From contig SCNS01000020.1 of assembly GCA_005503215.1 (NCBI GenBank), forward strand, positions 26,059 to 90,058: a DNA stretch of 64,000 nucleotides, given 5' to 3'. The notes under the pieces are model-generated. The model searched no databases, had not been told where the DNA came from, and worked only from the letters and a program-made list of their open reading frames with translations. Shown piece by piece: positions 47,364-55,506 of the stretch (its first letter is position 1; every line of letters begins with the position of its first letter). The translations under genes and the position numbers were made by a program. The DNA comes from Sphingomonadaceae bacterium 3R27C6 (GTDB lineage Bacteria > Pseudomonadota > Alphaproteobacteria > Sphingomonadales > Sphingomonadaceae).

Positions 47364-48257
47364 ATGTCTATCAATCGCGTCTCGCTCTATCATCTCGAAA
47401 CCCTGCTCTGGATCGACCGGCTCGGGACCTTTTCGGCCGCGGCCGAGCGGCTCAACACGACCCAGCCGACGGTTTCGGCGCGGATGCGCGAGCTCGAACA
47501 GCGCCTCGGCACCGCGCTGTTCCGGCGCGAGGGCCGCGCGATGTCGCTCACAGCGGCGGGGCGCAAGCTGGTGCGCGACTGCGATCCCTTGCTCCGCGAC
47601 ATGCAGGTCGCGCTGCTCGGCAGCGGCGGATATGGCGAGGCGAGCGGGGTGGTGCGCATCGGCGCGGGCGAGATCGCGGCGGCGAGCTGCCTTCCCGCCT
47701 TCGTCGCGGGGCTGAAGGCCGACATGCCGGGTGTCGGGCTCGAAATCGAAATCGACCTCACCGCGAACCTGATCCAGCAACTGCTCACCGGACGCACCGA
47801 CATCGCCTTTGCCGCGGGGCCGATCGCGCACCCGGCGCTGAAAACGAGCCCGATCGGCGCGGTCGAACTCGTCTGGCTCGCGAGCCCAACGGTCGCTTCG
47901 GCCTTTGCGGGGGGCGAGGCGACGCTCCCCGTCTGGTCGCTCGCCAGCCATTCGCCGATCCACGGCCGGATGCGCGAGGCGATCGCGGCGTCGCGCATCG
48001 CGCAGAAATCGCTCAACCTCTGCAACAATGCGCGCACGATGATCGACATCGCAAAGGCGGGCGGCGGCATCGGCATTTTTCCGCAACCGATGGTGCGTGG
48101 CGAGGTGGCGAGCGGTGCGCTCGCGCAGATCGACGCGATGCCGACGCTGGCGCCCGTAGAGTTTCGCGTCGCGATGCGCGTCGCCGACACCGAGCCGGTC
48201 CTGACGCAAATCTTCGAGCGCGCGGCGAAGCTGAACCTCGCGGATGCGGCGGTCTGA
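47364..48257 (+). CDS. LysR-family transcriptional regulator
   Basis: This 297-residue regulator has the N-terminal winged helix ([40 protein letters not shown]) and the C-terminal two-lobe effector-binding domain ([36 protein letters not shown]). The divergent position 89 bases from scoA predicts control of the CoA-transferase operon with an acyl or organic acid as effector. The ATG at 47364 begins the conserved domain. It ends 43 bases before a palindromic element. Confidence 0.92.
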   Translation: MSINRVSLYHLETLLWIDRLGTFSAAAERLNTTQPTVSARMRELEQRLGTALFRREGRAMSLTAAGRKLVRDCDPLLRDMQVALLGSGGYGEASGVVRIGAGEIAAASCLPAFVAGLKADMPGVGLEIEIDLTANLIQQLLTGRTDIAFAAGPIAHPALKTSPIGAVELVWLASPTVASAFAGGEATLPVWSLASHSPIHGRMREAIAASRIAQKSLNLCNNARTMIDIAKAGGGIGIFPQPMVRGEVASGALAQIDAMPTLAPVEFRVAMRVADTEPVLTQIFERAAKLNLADAAV

Positions 48258-48300
48258 GCCGAACGGCGGCTGGCGACCGGTTCCTCCCGTAGCCCATAAT

Positions 48301-48389
48301 CGTCACCCCGGGCTTGACCCGGGGCCTGCCTTGTTTTTTCACGGCCAGCGAGAAGAAAGGCGGGTCCCGGGTCAAGCCCGGGATGACGG
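48301..48389. repeat. Palindromic element (family 1), intergenic copy
   Basis: Arms 48301-48332 and 48356-48389 are near-perfect inverted repeats (CGTCACCCCGGGCTTGACCC in the left arm; the right arm reads the same with few changes), joined by a 23-base loop. It is the same family as the element embedded in truB (core CCGG-CTTGA-CCGG). It lies between convergent LysR and HAD genes and could also terminate transcription. Confidence 0.88.
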
Positions 48390-48433
48390 AAATGGGAGGG
48401 CGTAACGTTCACGGCTCATCGAAAGGCCGAACG

Positions 48434-49093
48434 TCAGGGCAATTCCATCCCCAGCACCCCCGACAAGTCGGCAAGCGCCTGCTCGCCGCTCGTCACTTTG
48501 ATCGCGTGCATGCCGAGCTGGCTCGCCGGTTTGCAGTTGATGCCGAGGTCGTCGAGATAGATGCACTCGGCAGGCTCGACGCCCAATTTCTCGCACATCA
48601 TCTCATAAATCCGCGGGTCGGGCTTGCGCACCCCCGCCTTGCTCGACTCGATGACATGCGCAAAGCGCGCCATGATATCGGCGACCTCGATCGCGGCTTC
48701 CGCGCTGCGCGTCATCCCTGCGCCGAGAACCCCCATCTTGCCGCCGGGCACATTGTTCGTGATGCACGCGATGGTGAAACCGCGATCCTTCAGCGTGTCG
48801 AGCGCCGCGACCATCGCCGGACGCACCGCGCCCGCGATGACGGCAAGCACGGCTTCGCCTTCAAGGTCATGCCCCAATGCGCGCGCCTCTTCGGCGAACA
48901 GCGTGTCGAAGGTCGCGGCGTCGATCTCGGCCCGTTCGAACTTCGCCCAGGCGTTATCGTCGGGATCGGCGCTGTTGACGCGGCGCACGAAATCGCGCGG
49001 CAGCCCGCGTTCTTCTTCAAGGCGATTGAAGGCTTCGAACGGCGATGCCGTGATGACGCCGCCGAAGTCGAAAATAACGGTCGTGTAAGTCAT
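48434..49093 (-). CDS. HAD-superfamily hydrolase
   Basis: This 219-residue enzyme starts MTYTTVIFDFGGVITASPFE, a HAD-like motif I whose second aspartate is replaced (DFGGV instead of DxD). This occurs in the epoxide hydrolase-like/phosphatase subfamily. IACITNNVPGG is motif II. KAGVRKPDPRIYEMMCEKLG (motif III lysine) and IYLDDLGINCKPASQLGMHA (motif IV) complete it. It is predicted cytosolic. The substrate is unknown. It is convergent with the LysR gene. The end lies 44 bases beyond the palindromic element. Confidence 0.88.
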   Translation of the reverse strand: MTYTTVIFDFGGVITASPFEAFNRLEEERGLPRDFVRRVNSADPDDNAWAKFERAEIDAATFDTLFAEEARALGHDLEGEAVLAVIAGAVRPAMVAALDTLKDRGFTIACITNNVPGGKMGVLGAGMTRSAEAAIEVADIMARFAHVIESSKAGVRKPDPRIYEMMCEKLGVEPAECIYLDDLGINCKPASQLGMHAIKVTSGEQALADLSGVLGMELP

Positions 49094-49109
49094 GCGGGAG
49101 AAAGAACCT

Positions 49110-49514
49110 TTATTTCTTGGCGGGGGTGGCGACGCGATTGCCCGACCAGCTGGCGTCGTCGATCGTCAGGTCGAGCCGGTCGGGCGAACGAACCGTGTCG
49201 AGCAGGAAGACCGACGGCCCGCTCGCGGCGAGGATCGCGTCCATCGCCTTTTCCAGCGGGATGGTGACGGTCGGGATGCGCGGATAGTCCGACTTGATCT
49301 CGACCTTGTTCGGCCCCGTGCGCGTCACGGTGATCGTCACATTGTCCCGCGACGATCCGCGCGCATCGGATGCCACCGCGCCCTTGTAGGTGCCGGCAAC
49401 ACGATCGGCGAGGTCGGCCTTGTGTGCGGGTGCGGCTCTCGGCGTTTCAGCGAGCGCCGTTCCAGTGGGAAGCAGGAACGCAAGCGAGGTGACGACGACA
49501 AGGGTACGAAGCAT
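49110..49514 (-). CDS. Small exported hypothetical protein
   Basis: This 134-residue protein starts at MLRTLVVVTSLAFLLPTGTALA, a Sec signal peptide (AAAGGACCAGCC before it). The mature part has KADLADRVAGTYKGAVASDA, DNVTITVTRTGPNKVEIKSD and SVFLLDTVRSPDRLDLTIDD, a beta-strand-rich pattern like a small lipocalin/calycin-type fold. I do not recognise a named family. It ends ATPAKK and is expected in the periplasm. It lies between the HAD gene and a DUF2855 gene on the same strand. Confidence 0.65.
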   Translation of the reverse strand: MLRTLVVVTSLAFLLPTGTALAETPRAAPAHKADLADRVAGTYKGAVASDARGSSRDNVTITVTRTGPNKVEIKSDYPRIPTVTIPLEKAMDAILAASGPSVFLLDTVRSPDRLDLTIDDASWSGNRVATPAKK

Positions 49515-49561
49515 GGCTGGTCCTTTCGTGCGGCGGTGAAAGGAACTGCTCCCCACAATCC

Positions 49562-50665
49562 TCATGGAACGACGACGATCCCTTTCGCGGGGTCGGCCTG
49601 TCCCGAGAGCATCTCCCGATAGGCGGCGAGCGCCGCATCGCCGCCGCGGCGTTTATCGACCGATGTCAGCCGCGGCGCAACGTCCATGAAGGCGAGCCAG
49701 GCTTCGGCGATCTTCTGCCCGAACGCCGCGCCGCCCCAGTCGGCGATGCGTTTCTGGCTGCGGCCCGGCGCGAAAAAGCCCTGGCGTTCGGGACCGGGGA
49801 GCCCCTCGCCATCGGCCTGCGCATCCCAGTGCGACTTGCCGACGATGATCGACGCCTTGAGCTGGTTGCCGAAATGGCTGTGTACCACGCGTGTCACCGC
49901 GCCATTGCCCGCCATGTCGACGAGCGCGGCGGGGGTTGTCGCGTTCAGCGTCATGATCTGGTCATAGCTGATCACGCGGTCGTAAATGCCCTGCGCGGCG
50001 AGCGCCTCGACATTGGCGGCGCTCGTCAGCCCGATCGTCTCGGGGCGGTCGGTGCGCAGCTTGAGGGCGAAACCGAGCCCGATCGCGGTCTTGCTCGACG
50101 CGCTGGCGATCAGGATCTGCTGGACGCCATAATCGCCCTCATCCTCGAACTGGTCGGCGATCAGCCAGCCGGTCAGGAACAGCGGACGGAACACCGGCCA
50201 ATAATCATGGTCGGCGGCGCGATAACCCTCCAGCGTCTCGATCCGCTGATAATGGTTATAGATGGGGGGCAGGGTGGTGCGCCGCGGCGTCACATCGGTG
50301 AAGCCGCCCGCTCCCGCCTTGCCGACGGTCAGCACCGCCTCGCTTGCCATCGGGTAATAGCCATAGAAACGGTCGCCCACCGACACGTCTTCGGCGGCGC
50401 TTTCGGTCACCGTCGCAAAACCCCAGACGGGCAGGCGGCCCGGCGTATCGCGCTCGGCGAAGAAATCCCAATAGCCCTGATCGTTGCCGAACAGCCCCGC
50501 GGGCTTGCCGAACACCGCGTAAGTGATGTTGTTCGCGGTCATCGCATAGCTGTCGAGATGCACGCGAATTTGCCCCGGTGCGAGCGGCGCATTGGCGTCC
50601 TCGACCAAATCAGCTTGCGTAATATCGTCGCGATCGATGTCGATCGCCCAGCTCTTTGCGCTCAT
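49562..50665 (-). CDS. DUF2855 family (MDR-like) protein
   Basis: This 367-residue protein starts at MSAKSWAIDIDRDDITQADL. APGQIRVHLDSYAMTANNIT, RLPVWGFATVTESAAEDVSV and GDRFYGYYPMASEAVL are the DUF2855 signature, a divergent quinone-oxidoreductase-like family. GYRAADHDYWPVFRPLFLTG and IASASSKTAIGLGFALKL also match. The reaction is unknown. It is divergent from the DUF488 gene over about 57 bases that carry a small palindrome (50690-50704). Confidence 0.9.
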   Translation of the reverse strand: MSAKSWAIDIDRDDITQADLVEDANAPLAPGQIRVHLDSYAMTANNITYAVFGKPAGLFGNDQGYWDFFAERDTPGRLPVWGFATVTESAAEDVSVGDRFYGYYPMASEAVLTVGKAGAGGFTDVTPRRTTLPPIYNHYQRIETLEGYRAADHDYWPVFRPLFLTGWLIADQFEDEGDYGVQQILIASASSKTAIGLGFALKLRTDRPETIGLTSAANVEALAAQGIYDRVISYDQIMTLNATTPAALVDMAGNGAVTRVVHSHFGNQLKASIIVGKSHWDAQADGEGLPGPERQGFFAPGRSQKRIADWGGAAFGQKIAEAWLAFMDVAPRLTSVDKRRGGDAALAAYREMLSGQADPAKGIVVVP

Positions 50666-50689
50666 ATTCGGACCCCTCCGATTGTCTTG

Positions 50690-50704
50690 CCCGCGAATGC
50701 GGGA
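50690..50704. repeat. Short palindrome between DUF2855 and DUF488 genes
   Basis: CCCGCGAATGCGGG with TGAC following is a 5-bp stem with loop GAAT. It resembles one arm of the larger palindromic elements but no partner arm is present. Confidence 0.45.
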
Positions 50705-50722
50705 TGACCGATAGTCATACAG

Positions 50723-51106
50723 ATGGCACCGCCCCTGACAATCGCGGTCAAACGCATTCACGAACCGGCCGGTCCCGGCGACGGGACGCGCTTCCTCGTC
50801 GACCGGCTGTGGCCGCGCGGCGTGTCGAAGGAGAAGGCGGCGCTCGCCGCATGGCTGAAGCCGCTGTCGCCGAGCGACGGGCTGCGCAAGCGTTTCCATG
50901 GTGAGACCGCCGATTCGGACGAGGCATGGGATGCGTTCCGCTTCGATTATTTCGCCGAACTCGATGTGGGCGGCGAGGAGTTGAGGGCGGCGCTGTTTAC
51001 GCTCGACGCCGCGGCCAAGGCCGGGCCGGTGACCTTGCTCTACGCCGCGAAGAGCGAGCAGCGAAACAACGCCGTCGCGCTGCGGGAGTGGCTGGAACGG
51101 CGCTAA
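50723..51106 (+). CDS. DUF488 family protein
   Basis: This 127-residue protein has ITIAVKRIHEP-like N-terminus (PLTIAVKRIHEPAGPGDGTR) and VDRLWPRGVSKEKAALAAWL, the signature of DUF488, and a C-terminal LLYAAKSEQRNNAVALREWL. Function is unknown. Related proteins occur in archaea and bacteria and have been linked loosely to nucleic acid or RNA-editing folds; that link is not specific. It is convergent with the VIT gene: the stops share CTAA at 51103-51106. Confidence 0.9.
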   Translation: MAPPLTIAVKRIHEPAGPGDGTRFLVDRLWPRGVSKEKAALAAWLKPLSPSDGLRKRFHGETADSDEAWDAFRFDYFAELDVGGEELRAALFTLDAAAKAGPVTLLYAAKSEQRNNAVALREWLERR

Positions 51107-51792
51107 CCCACCGTCGTTCCGAGCAGCGACCCGATCGCGATCGTCACCGCCATCGCCATCGCGCCCCAGAAGGTGACGCGGATGACCGGACGCAGCATCG
51201 GCGCATTGCCCGCCCACGCGCCGAGCGCGCCGAGAATGGCGAGGAAGAGGAGCGATGCCGCCGATACGGTGAGCGGCAGCGTATCGCCCCGATCGACCAG
51301 CACCGTCGCAAGCGGCAACGCCGCGCCGATCGCAAAGCTCGCCGCCGAGGCGGCTGCCGCCTGCACCGGCCGCGCCGCCATCGCGTCGGTCATCCCCAGC
51401 TCGTCGCGCAGATGCGTGTCGAGCGCGTTATGCTCGGTCAGCTGCACCGCGACCTGCTCGGCGAGCGCGCGGTCGAGCCCGCGCTCCTGATAGATTAAAG
51501 TCAACTCCTCAAGCTCGAACTCGGGGTCGGCGGCGAGATGGCGTTTCTCCAGTTCGACGTCGGACTTTTCGGCATCGCCCTGCGAACTCACCGACACATA
51601 TTCGCCCGCCGCCATCGACATTGCGCCGGCAACGAGCCCCGCGGTGCCGGTGACAAGGATCGACGATTGCGAGGCGCCCGCCGCGGCGACCCCCGCGATC
51701 AGGCTGGCGGTCGACACGATCCCGTCGTTGGCGCCGAGGATCGCGGCGCGCAGCCAGCCGATCCGCGTGACGGCGTGGGTTTCCTCGTGCAT
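51103..51792 (-). CDS. VIT1/CCC1-family iron/manganese transporter
   Basis: This 229-residue membrane protein begins MHEETHAVTRIGWLRAAILG. GANDGIVSTASLIAGVAAAG (first span pair, metal-binding aspartate and serine) and GLVAGAMSMAAGEYVSVSSQ (second span, methionine and glutamate ligands) are the family signature. A cytoplasmic helical insert with many glutamates (KSDVELEKRHLAADPEFELE) binds metal in plant VIT1. It exports or sequesters Fe2+ or Mn2+, limiting cytoplasmic metal. The direction is inferred from the family. Confidence 0.93.
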   Translation of the reverse strand: MHEETHAVTRIGWLRAAILGANDGIVSTASLIAGVAAAGASQSSILVTGTAGLVAGAMSMAAGEYVSVSSQGDAEKSDVELEKRHLAADPEFELEELTLIYQERGLDRALAEQVAVQLTEHNALDTHLRDELGMTDAMAARPVQAAAASAASFAIGAALPLATVLVDRGDTLPLTVSAASLLFLAILGALGAWAGNAPMLRPVIRVTFWGAMAMAVTIAIGSLLGTTVG

Positions 51793-51826
51793 CGTGGCGC
51801 TCCCTGTTGGGGAGGCGCCACGACCG

Positions 51827-52291
51827 TCAGCGGGCGCGCTCCGATTTCAGCCCTGCTGCCGCGATCCCGGCGGCGGCGCAAGCGGCATCGTCGGCAGGCG
51901 CCTCGCCCGACGCCCCGACCCCGCCGAGCCGCGTGCGGCCATCGGCGGAGAAGACGGGGATGCCGCCGGGGACAGGGACGACGTGAGGCGCATCGGCAAA
52001 GCCCGGCGTGCCTTTGACCGCTTCCTCCATCCCACTCGTGGGAAAGCCCCACGCCGCGACGGCACGCGCCTTTTCAATCGAGAATTCCATGCTGCCAAAC
52101 CCGTTGCCGTCCATCCGCCACGCGGCGACGAGTTGTCCGCCCGTATCGACGACCGCGATTGCATGGCTCTGGCTTTTGGCACGCGCATGCGCCGCGCAGC
52201 CCTTGACGATCGCATCGGCCATGGCCGCGTCGATCGTCTGCGCGCTTGCCGGAGTTGCCACCAGCAGCGCCGCTATCGACAAAATCCGCAT
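51827..52291 (-). CDS. Exported GlcG/HbpS-like heme-binding protein
   Basis: This 154-residue protein has a signal peptide (MRILSIAALLVATPASAQ) and a GlcG/HbpS (DUF336) domain: AIAVVDTGGQLVAAWRMDG, FSIEKARAVAAWGFPTSGME, VPVPGGIPVFSADGRTRLGG, then VGASGEAPADDAACAAAGIA, the glycine-rich signature at the C-terminus. HbpS in Streptomyces binds heme. The periplasmic location here is predicted. The ATG at 52291 with GGAGGTGGGA is preferred over GTG at 52297. A gene encoding an SMP-30-like protein precedes it on the same strand. Confidence 0.88.
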   Translation of the reverse strand: MRILSIAALLVATPASAQTIDAAMADAIVKGCAAHARAKSQSHAIAVVDTGGQLVAAWRMDGNGFGSMEFSIEKARAVAAWGFPTSGMEEAVKGTPGFADAPHVVPVPGGIPVFSADGRTRLGGVGASGEAPADDAACAAAGIAAAGLKSERAR

Positions 52292-52316
52292 TCCCACCTC
52301 CCCAACGGGCGCGGGG

Positions 52317-53237
52317 TCAGTACTGCAGTTGCAGCCCCGGTCTGGCCCAACGCGTCTTCACGAGCCGGCCCGTGCCCGACAGGGTGATATAGGCATCCTG
52401 CCGGTCGGGCCCGCCGAAGGCGATGTTGGTGGTGAAGATATCGTCGGTCGCGACAAATTCGACCAGCGACCCGTCGGGACCGACAACCGAAATCCCGCAC
52501 TCGCCGATCGTCGCGACGCAGATATTGCCGTTCGCCTCCATCGCGAGGCTGTCGAAGAATTTATAGCCCGCGGGGCGATAGAGCGGGATGCCGGGGCCGC
52601 CGGGTCCCGCGGCGTCGTCGACCTTGCCGGGGGCGACGATGTTGAACTGGGTCAAGCGGCAGGTGTAGGTTTCAGCGGCATAGAGTTTCGTCCCGTCGGG
52701 CGAGATGCCGATGCCATTCGGGTTATAGCTCGGGAAGATGACTTCCTCGATAAAGCTGCCGTCGGCCTTGGCGTAAAAGATACCCACGATATCGTGGCAG
52801 CGCGCGGCATAATCGACCTTGCCATGATCGGTGAACCAGAAGCCGCCATGCGCGTCGAACATGATGTCGTTCGGGCCGCGCAGCGTCACGCCATGGTCGC
52901 CCGTCTTGTACAACACCTCGACCGCGCCGGTTTCGATGTCGATCCGCTCGATCCGCCCGCCCGAATAATCGTCCGCGATCCCGTGCGGCGCGAGATAGCC
53001 GTTCGATTCGACATAGTTGAACCCGCCGTTGTTGCAGCAATAAAGCTTGCCGTCGGGGCCGATCGCGAGGCCGTTGGGGCCGCCGCCGGGGGTCGCGATG
53101 ACCTCTTTCCGGCCGCCGGGCCAGCAGCGCGTGATGCGCTTCGCCTCGATCTCGACGACGATGATGCTGCCGTCGTCCATCACCACCGGCGCCTCGGGAA
53201 AGCGCAATCCGTCGGCGATCAGTTCAAACTCGGCCAT
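52317..53237 (-). CDS. SMP-30/gluconolactonase-like beta-propeller protein
   Basis: This 306-residue protein starts at MAEFELIADGLRFPEAPVVM (AAGGGAGATGGGG before the ATG). FPEAPVVMDDGSIIVVEIEA has the metal-binding glutamate of SMP-30 (FPEAP). GGPNGLAIGPDGKLYCCNNG, GPNDIMFDAHGGFWFTDHGK and YNPNGIGISPDGTKLYAAET are the repeating blades with the other ligands. Probable lactonase or sugar-lactone hydrolase. The sugar is not defined. It is cytosolic by sequence. GlcG-like gene follows 25 bases later on the same strand. Confidence 0.9.
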   Translation of the reverse strand: MAEFELIADGLRFPEAPVVMDDGSIIVVEIEAKRITRCWPGGRKEVIATPGGGPNGLAIGPDGKLYCCNNGGFNYVESNGYLAPHGIADDYSGGRIERIDIETGAVEVLYKTGDHGVTLRGPNDIMFDAHGGFWFTDHGKVDYAARCHDIVGIFYAKADGSFIEEVIFPSYNPNGIGISPDGTKLYAAETYTCRLTQFNIVAPGKVDDAAGPGGPGIPLYRPAGYKFFDSLAMEANGNICVATIGECGISVVGPDGSLVEFVATDDIFTTNIAFGGPDRQDAYITLSGTGRLVKTRWARPGLQLQY

Positions 53238-53283
53238 CCCCATCTCCCTTGCGTGTCCGCACTTGCTGTGCTTTGCGGCCATC

Positions 53284-53883
53284 ATGCCCGTTCGCACGCT
53301 CTTCGCCACCAATTTCTATGAGGCCGATATCGGCACCCCCGACCTGCTCGAAGAGCTGGAGGAAAGCAGCCGGTTGTTCGCCGAAGAAGATGGTGCCGGC
53401 CGCCGCTGGAGCCGCGACCACGGCTATAAGGGCTACACCAGCTATGCGAGCCTCGGCGACCTCCCCGAACGCGATCCCGCGTTCCACGATTTGAAGCGCC
53501 TGCTCGACAAGGAAGTGAAGGCCTTCGCCAAGGCGTGCCACTTCGACCTTGCGAAACCGCTCAAGCTCGACAGCCTGTGGGTCAATGTCCTGAAGCCCGG
53601 CGGCACGCACAGCGGCCATATCCATCCGCACAGTATCGTATCGGGAACCTTCTACGTCGCCGTTCCGCCCGGATCGGGCGCGCTGAAACTCGAGGATCCG
53701 CGCCTCGCGATGCTGATGGCCGCGCCCGGCCGCACCGACGACGCGCCCGAGCATCTGTTGCCCTTCATCTATGCCGAACCCGCCGCGGGCCGCGTCTTCC
53801 TGTGGGAAAGCTGGCTCCGCCACGAAGTGATGCCGCACAGCGGCAAGGGCGAACGGATCAGCATCAGCTTTAACTATCGCTGA
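53284..53883 (+). CDS. 2OG-Fe(II) oxygenase-like protein (TIGR02466-like)
   Basis: This 199-residue protein starts MPVRTLFATNFYEADIGTPD. THSGHIHPHSIVSGTFYVAV (about residues 104-123) holds the iron histidine in an HxHP-type motif with the SGTFYV strand. LFIYAEPAAGRVFLWESWLR and HEVMPHSGKGERISISFNYR supply the second histidine and the 2-oxoglutarate-binding arginine. The pattern matches TIGR02466, a putative prolyl-hydroxylase-like family of unknown substrate. The ATG at 53284 begins homology, and the longer upstream frame is not used. It is divergent from the SMP-30 gene. Confidence 0.87.
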   Translation: MPVRTLFATNFYEADIGTPDLLEELEESSRLFAEEDGAGRRWSRDHGYKGYTSYASLGDLPERDPAFHDLKRLLDKEVKAFAKACHFDLAKPLKLDSLWVNVLKPGGTHSGHIHPHSIVSGTFYVAVPPGSGALKLEDPRLAMLMAAPGRTDDAPEHLLPFIYAEPAAGRVFLWESWLRHEVMPHSGKGERISISFNYR

Positions 53884-53932
53884 GCCACCCTATATCGCCG
53901 CCATCCCCCATTTCCTTGAGCAAGGATCTTAT

Positions 53933-55366
53933 ATGACCGCGACCTACGACGCCGACCTTCAGCTCTTCATCAACGGCGCCTGGCGGAGCGGCGAGGGACG
54001 CGACGAGCGCCCGGTTTATAACCCCGCGACCGCGGGCACGATTGCCGAGCTGCCGGTTGCCACCGCCGCCGATCTCGACGAAGCGCTCGCGGCGGCCGAA
54101 CGCGGCTGGCCGGTATGGCGCGCGAAGACCCCCGACGAGCGCGCCGCGCTGATGCACAAGGCCGCGGGGATTATCCGCGAACGCGTCGACCATATCGCGA
54201 CCTTGCTGACGCTCGAACAGGGCAAGCCGATCGCCGAGGCGCGCGGCGAGGTGCTGTCGGCGGCGGGGCTGTTCGACTATTTCGCCGAGCAGGGCAAACG
54301 CATCGAAGGCCGCGTGCTCCAGCGCCCGGCGGGGCAGCGCGCGATGGTCACCAAGCATCCGGTCGGCCCCGTCGCGGGCTTCAGCCCGTGGAACTTCCCG
54401 GTCAATCTGATGGTCAAGAAGATCGCCCCCGCGCTCGCCGCGGGCTGCGTCGTGATCGCGAAGGCGCCGGAGGAAACCCCGGGCTGCACCAGCGCGGTCA
54501 TGCGCTGCATTGCGGACGCGGGCATTCCGGGTGACGTCGTCCAGCTCGTCTACGGCGACCCCGACCAGATCAGCCGGCATCTGCTGGCGAGCCCGGTGAT
54601 TCGCAAGGTCAGCTTCACCGGTTCGACCGCGGTCGGCAAGCATTTGATGAAGCTTGCCGCCGACGGGGTGAAGCGGATCACGATGGAACTCGGCGGCCAT
54701 GCCCCGGTGCTGATCTTCGACGATTGCGACCTCGAAGCCACGCTCGACAAGGTCGTGTGGCAAAAATTCCGCAACGCCGGGCAGGTGTGCATCTCGCCGA
54801 CACGCTTCTATGTGCAGCAGGGCATCTACGACGCCTTCGTGAAGGGCTTTGCCGAGCGGACAGCGAAGGTGAAGATCGGCAGCGGCCTCGACGCCGATAC
54901 GCAGATGGGCCCGCTCGCCAACGCGCGCCGCATCCCCGCATTGGAAGCGCTGGTCGCCGATGCCAGGGCCAAGGGCGCGCGCGTGATCGCGGGCGGCGAG
55001 GCGACCGGCAACGGCTATTTCTTCCAGCCGACCGCGATCGCCGATGTGCCGATCGAGGCCGATGCGATGAACAACGAACCCTTTGGCCCGATGGCGCTGA
55101 TCCGGCCCTTCGGCACCGAGGATGAGGCGCTCGAACAGGCGAACCGGCTGCCCTACGGCCTCGCGGCGTTCGCCTTCACCGAGAATGGCCGCCGCATCAA
55201 TCGCATCGTGGACACGATCGAAAGCGGTATGGTCGGCGTCAACAGCTTCGTGATCTCGACGCTCGACACGCCGTTCGGCGGGATCAAGGAATCGGGCTTC
55301 GGCAGCGAAAGCGGGCCCGAGGGGCTCGACGGCTATCTCGTCACCAAGGCGGTGCATATTTGCTGA
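53933..55366 (+). CDS. NAD-dependent aldehyde dehydrogenase (succinate-semialdehyde type)
   Basis: This 477-residue aldehyde dehydrogenase has the Rossmann segment VRKVSFTGSTAVGKHLMKLA, catalytic glutamate in TMELGGHAPVLIFDDCDLEA and catalytic cysteine in NAGQVCISPTRFYVQ. FSPWNFPVNLMVKKIAPALA is also typical. SSADH-like membership (residues LEQGKPIAEARGEVL) is likely. Gamma-aminobutyrate or related semialdehydes are suggested by family. The start ATG at 53933 begins MTATYDADLQLFINGAW. A palindromic element begins 10 bases after its stop. Confidence 0.9.
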   Translation: MTATYDADLQLFINGAWRSGEGRDERPVYNPATAGTIAELPVATAADLDEALAAAERGWPVWRAKTPDERAALMHKAAGIIRERVDHIATLLTLEQGKPIAEARGEVLSAAGLFDYFAEQGKRIEGRVLQRPAGQRAMVTKHPVGPVAGFSPWNFPVNLMVKKIAPALAAGCVVIAKAPEETPGCTSAVMRCIADAGIPGDVVQLVYGDPDQISRHLLASPVIRKVSFTGSTAVGKHLMKLAADGVKRITMELGGHAPVLIFDDCDLEATLDKVVWQKFRNAGQVCISPTRFYVQQGIYDAFVKGFAERTAKVKIGSGLDADTQMGPLANARRIPALEALVADARAKGARVIAGGEATGNGYFFQPTAIADVPIEADAMNNEPFGPMALIRPFGTEDEALEQANRLPYGLAAFAFTENGRRINRIVDTIESGMVGVNSFVISTLDTPFGGIKESGFGSESGPEGLDGYLVTKAVHIC

Positions 55367-55376
55367 GGCTAATGAT

Positions 55377-55501
55377 CCTCCCTGTGGCGAAGCCATGGGG
55401 AGGGGGACCGCTCGCGAAGCGAGTGGTGGAGGGGTCGCGCGTCAAAGCCCCTCCGTCAGCGCTTCGCGCTGCCACCTCCCCATCGCTGCGCGACAGGGAG
55501 G
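55377..55501. repeat. Palindromic element (family 3), between convergent genes
   Basis: The 125-base element has outer arms CCTCCCTGT / ACAGGGAGG and a long inverted repeat with core CGCGAAGCG / CGCTTCGCG and GGAGGGG / CCCCTCC, with several mismatches. It starts 10 bases after the aldehyde dehydrogenase stop and ends 5 bases before the stop of the convergent SDR. It is distinct in sequence from the two other element families. Confidence 0.85.
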
Positions 55502-55506
55502 ATTCT

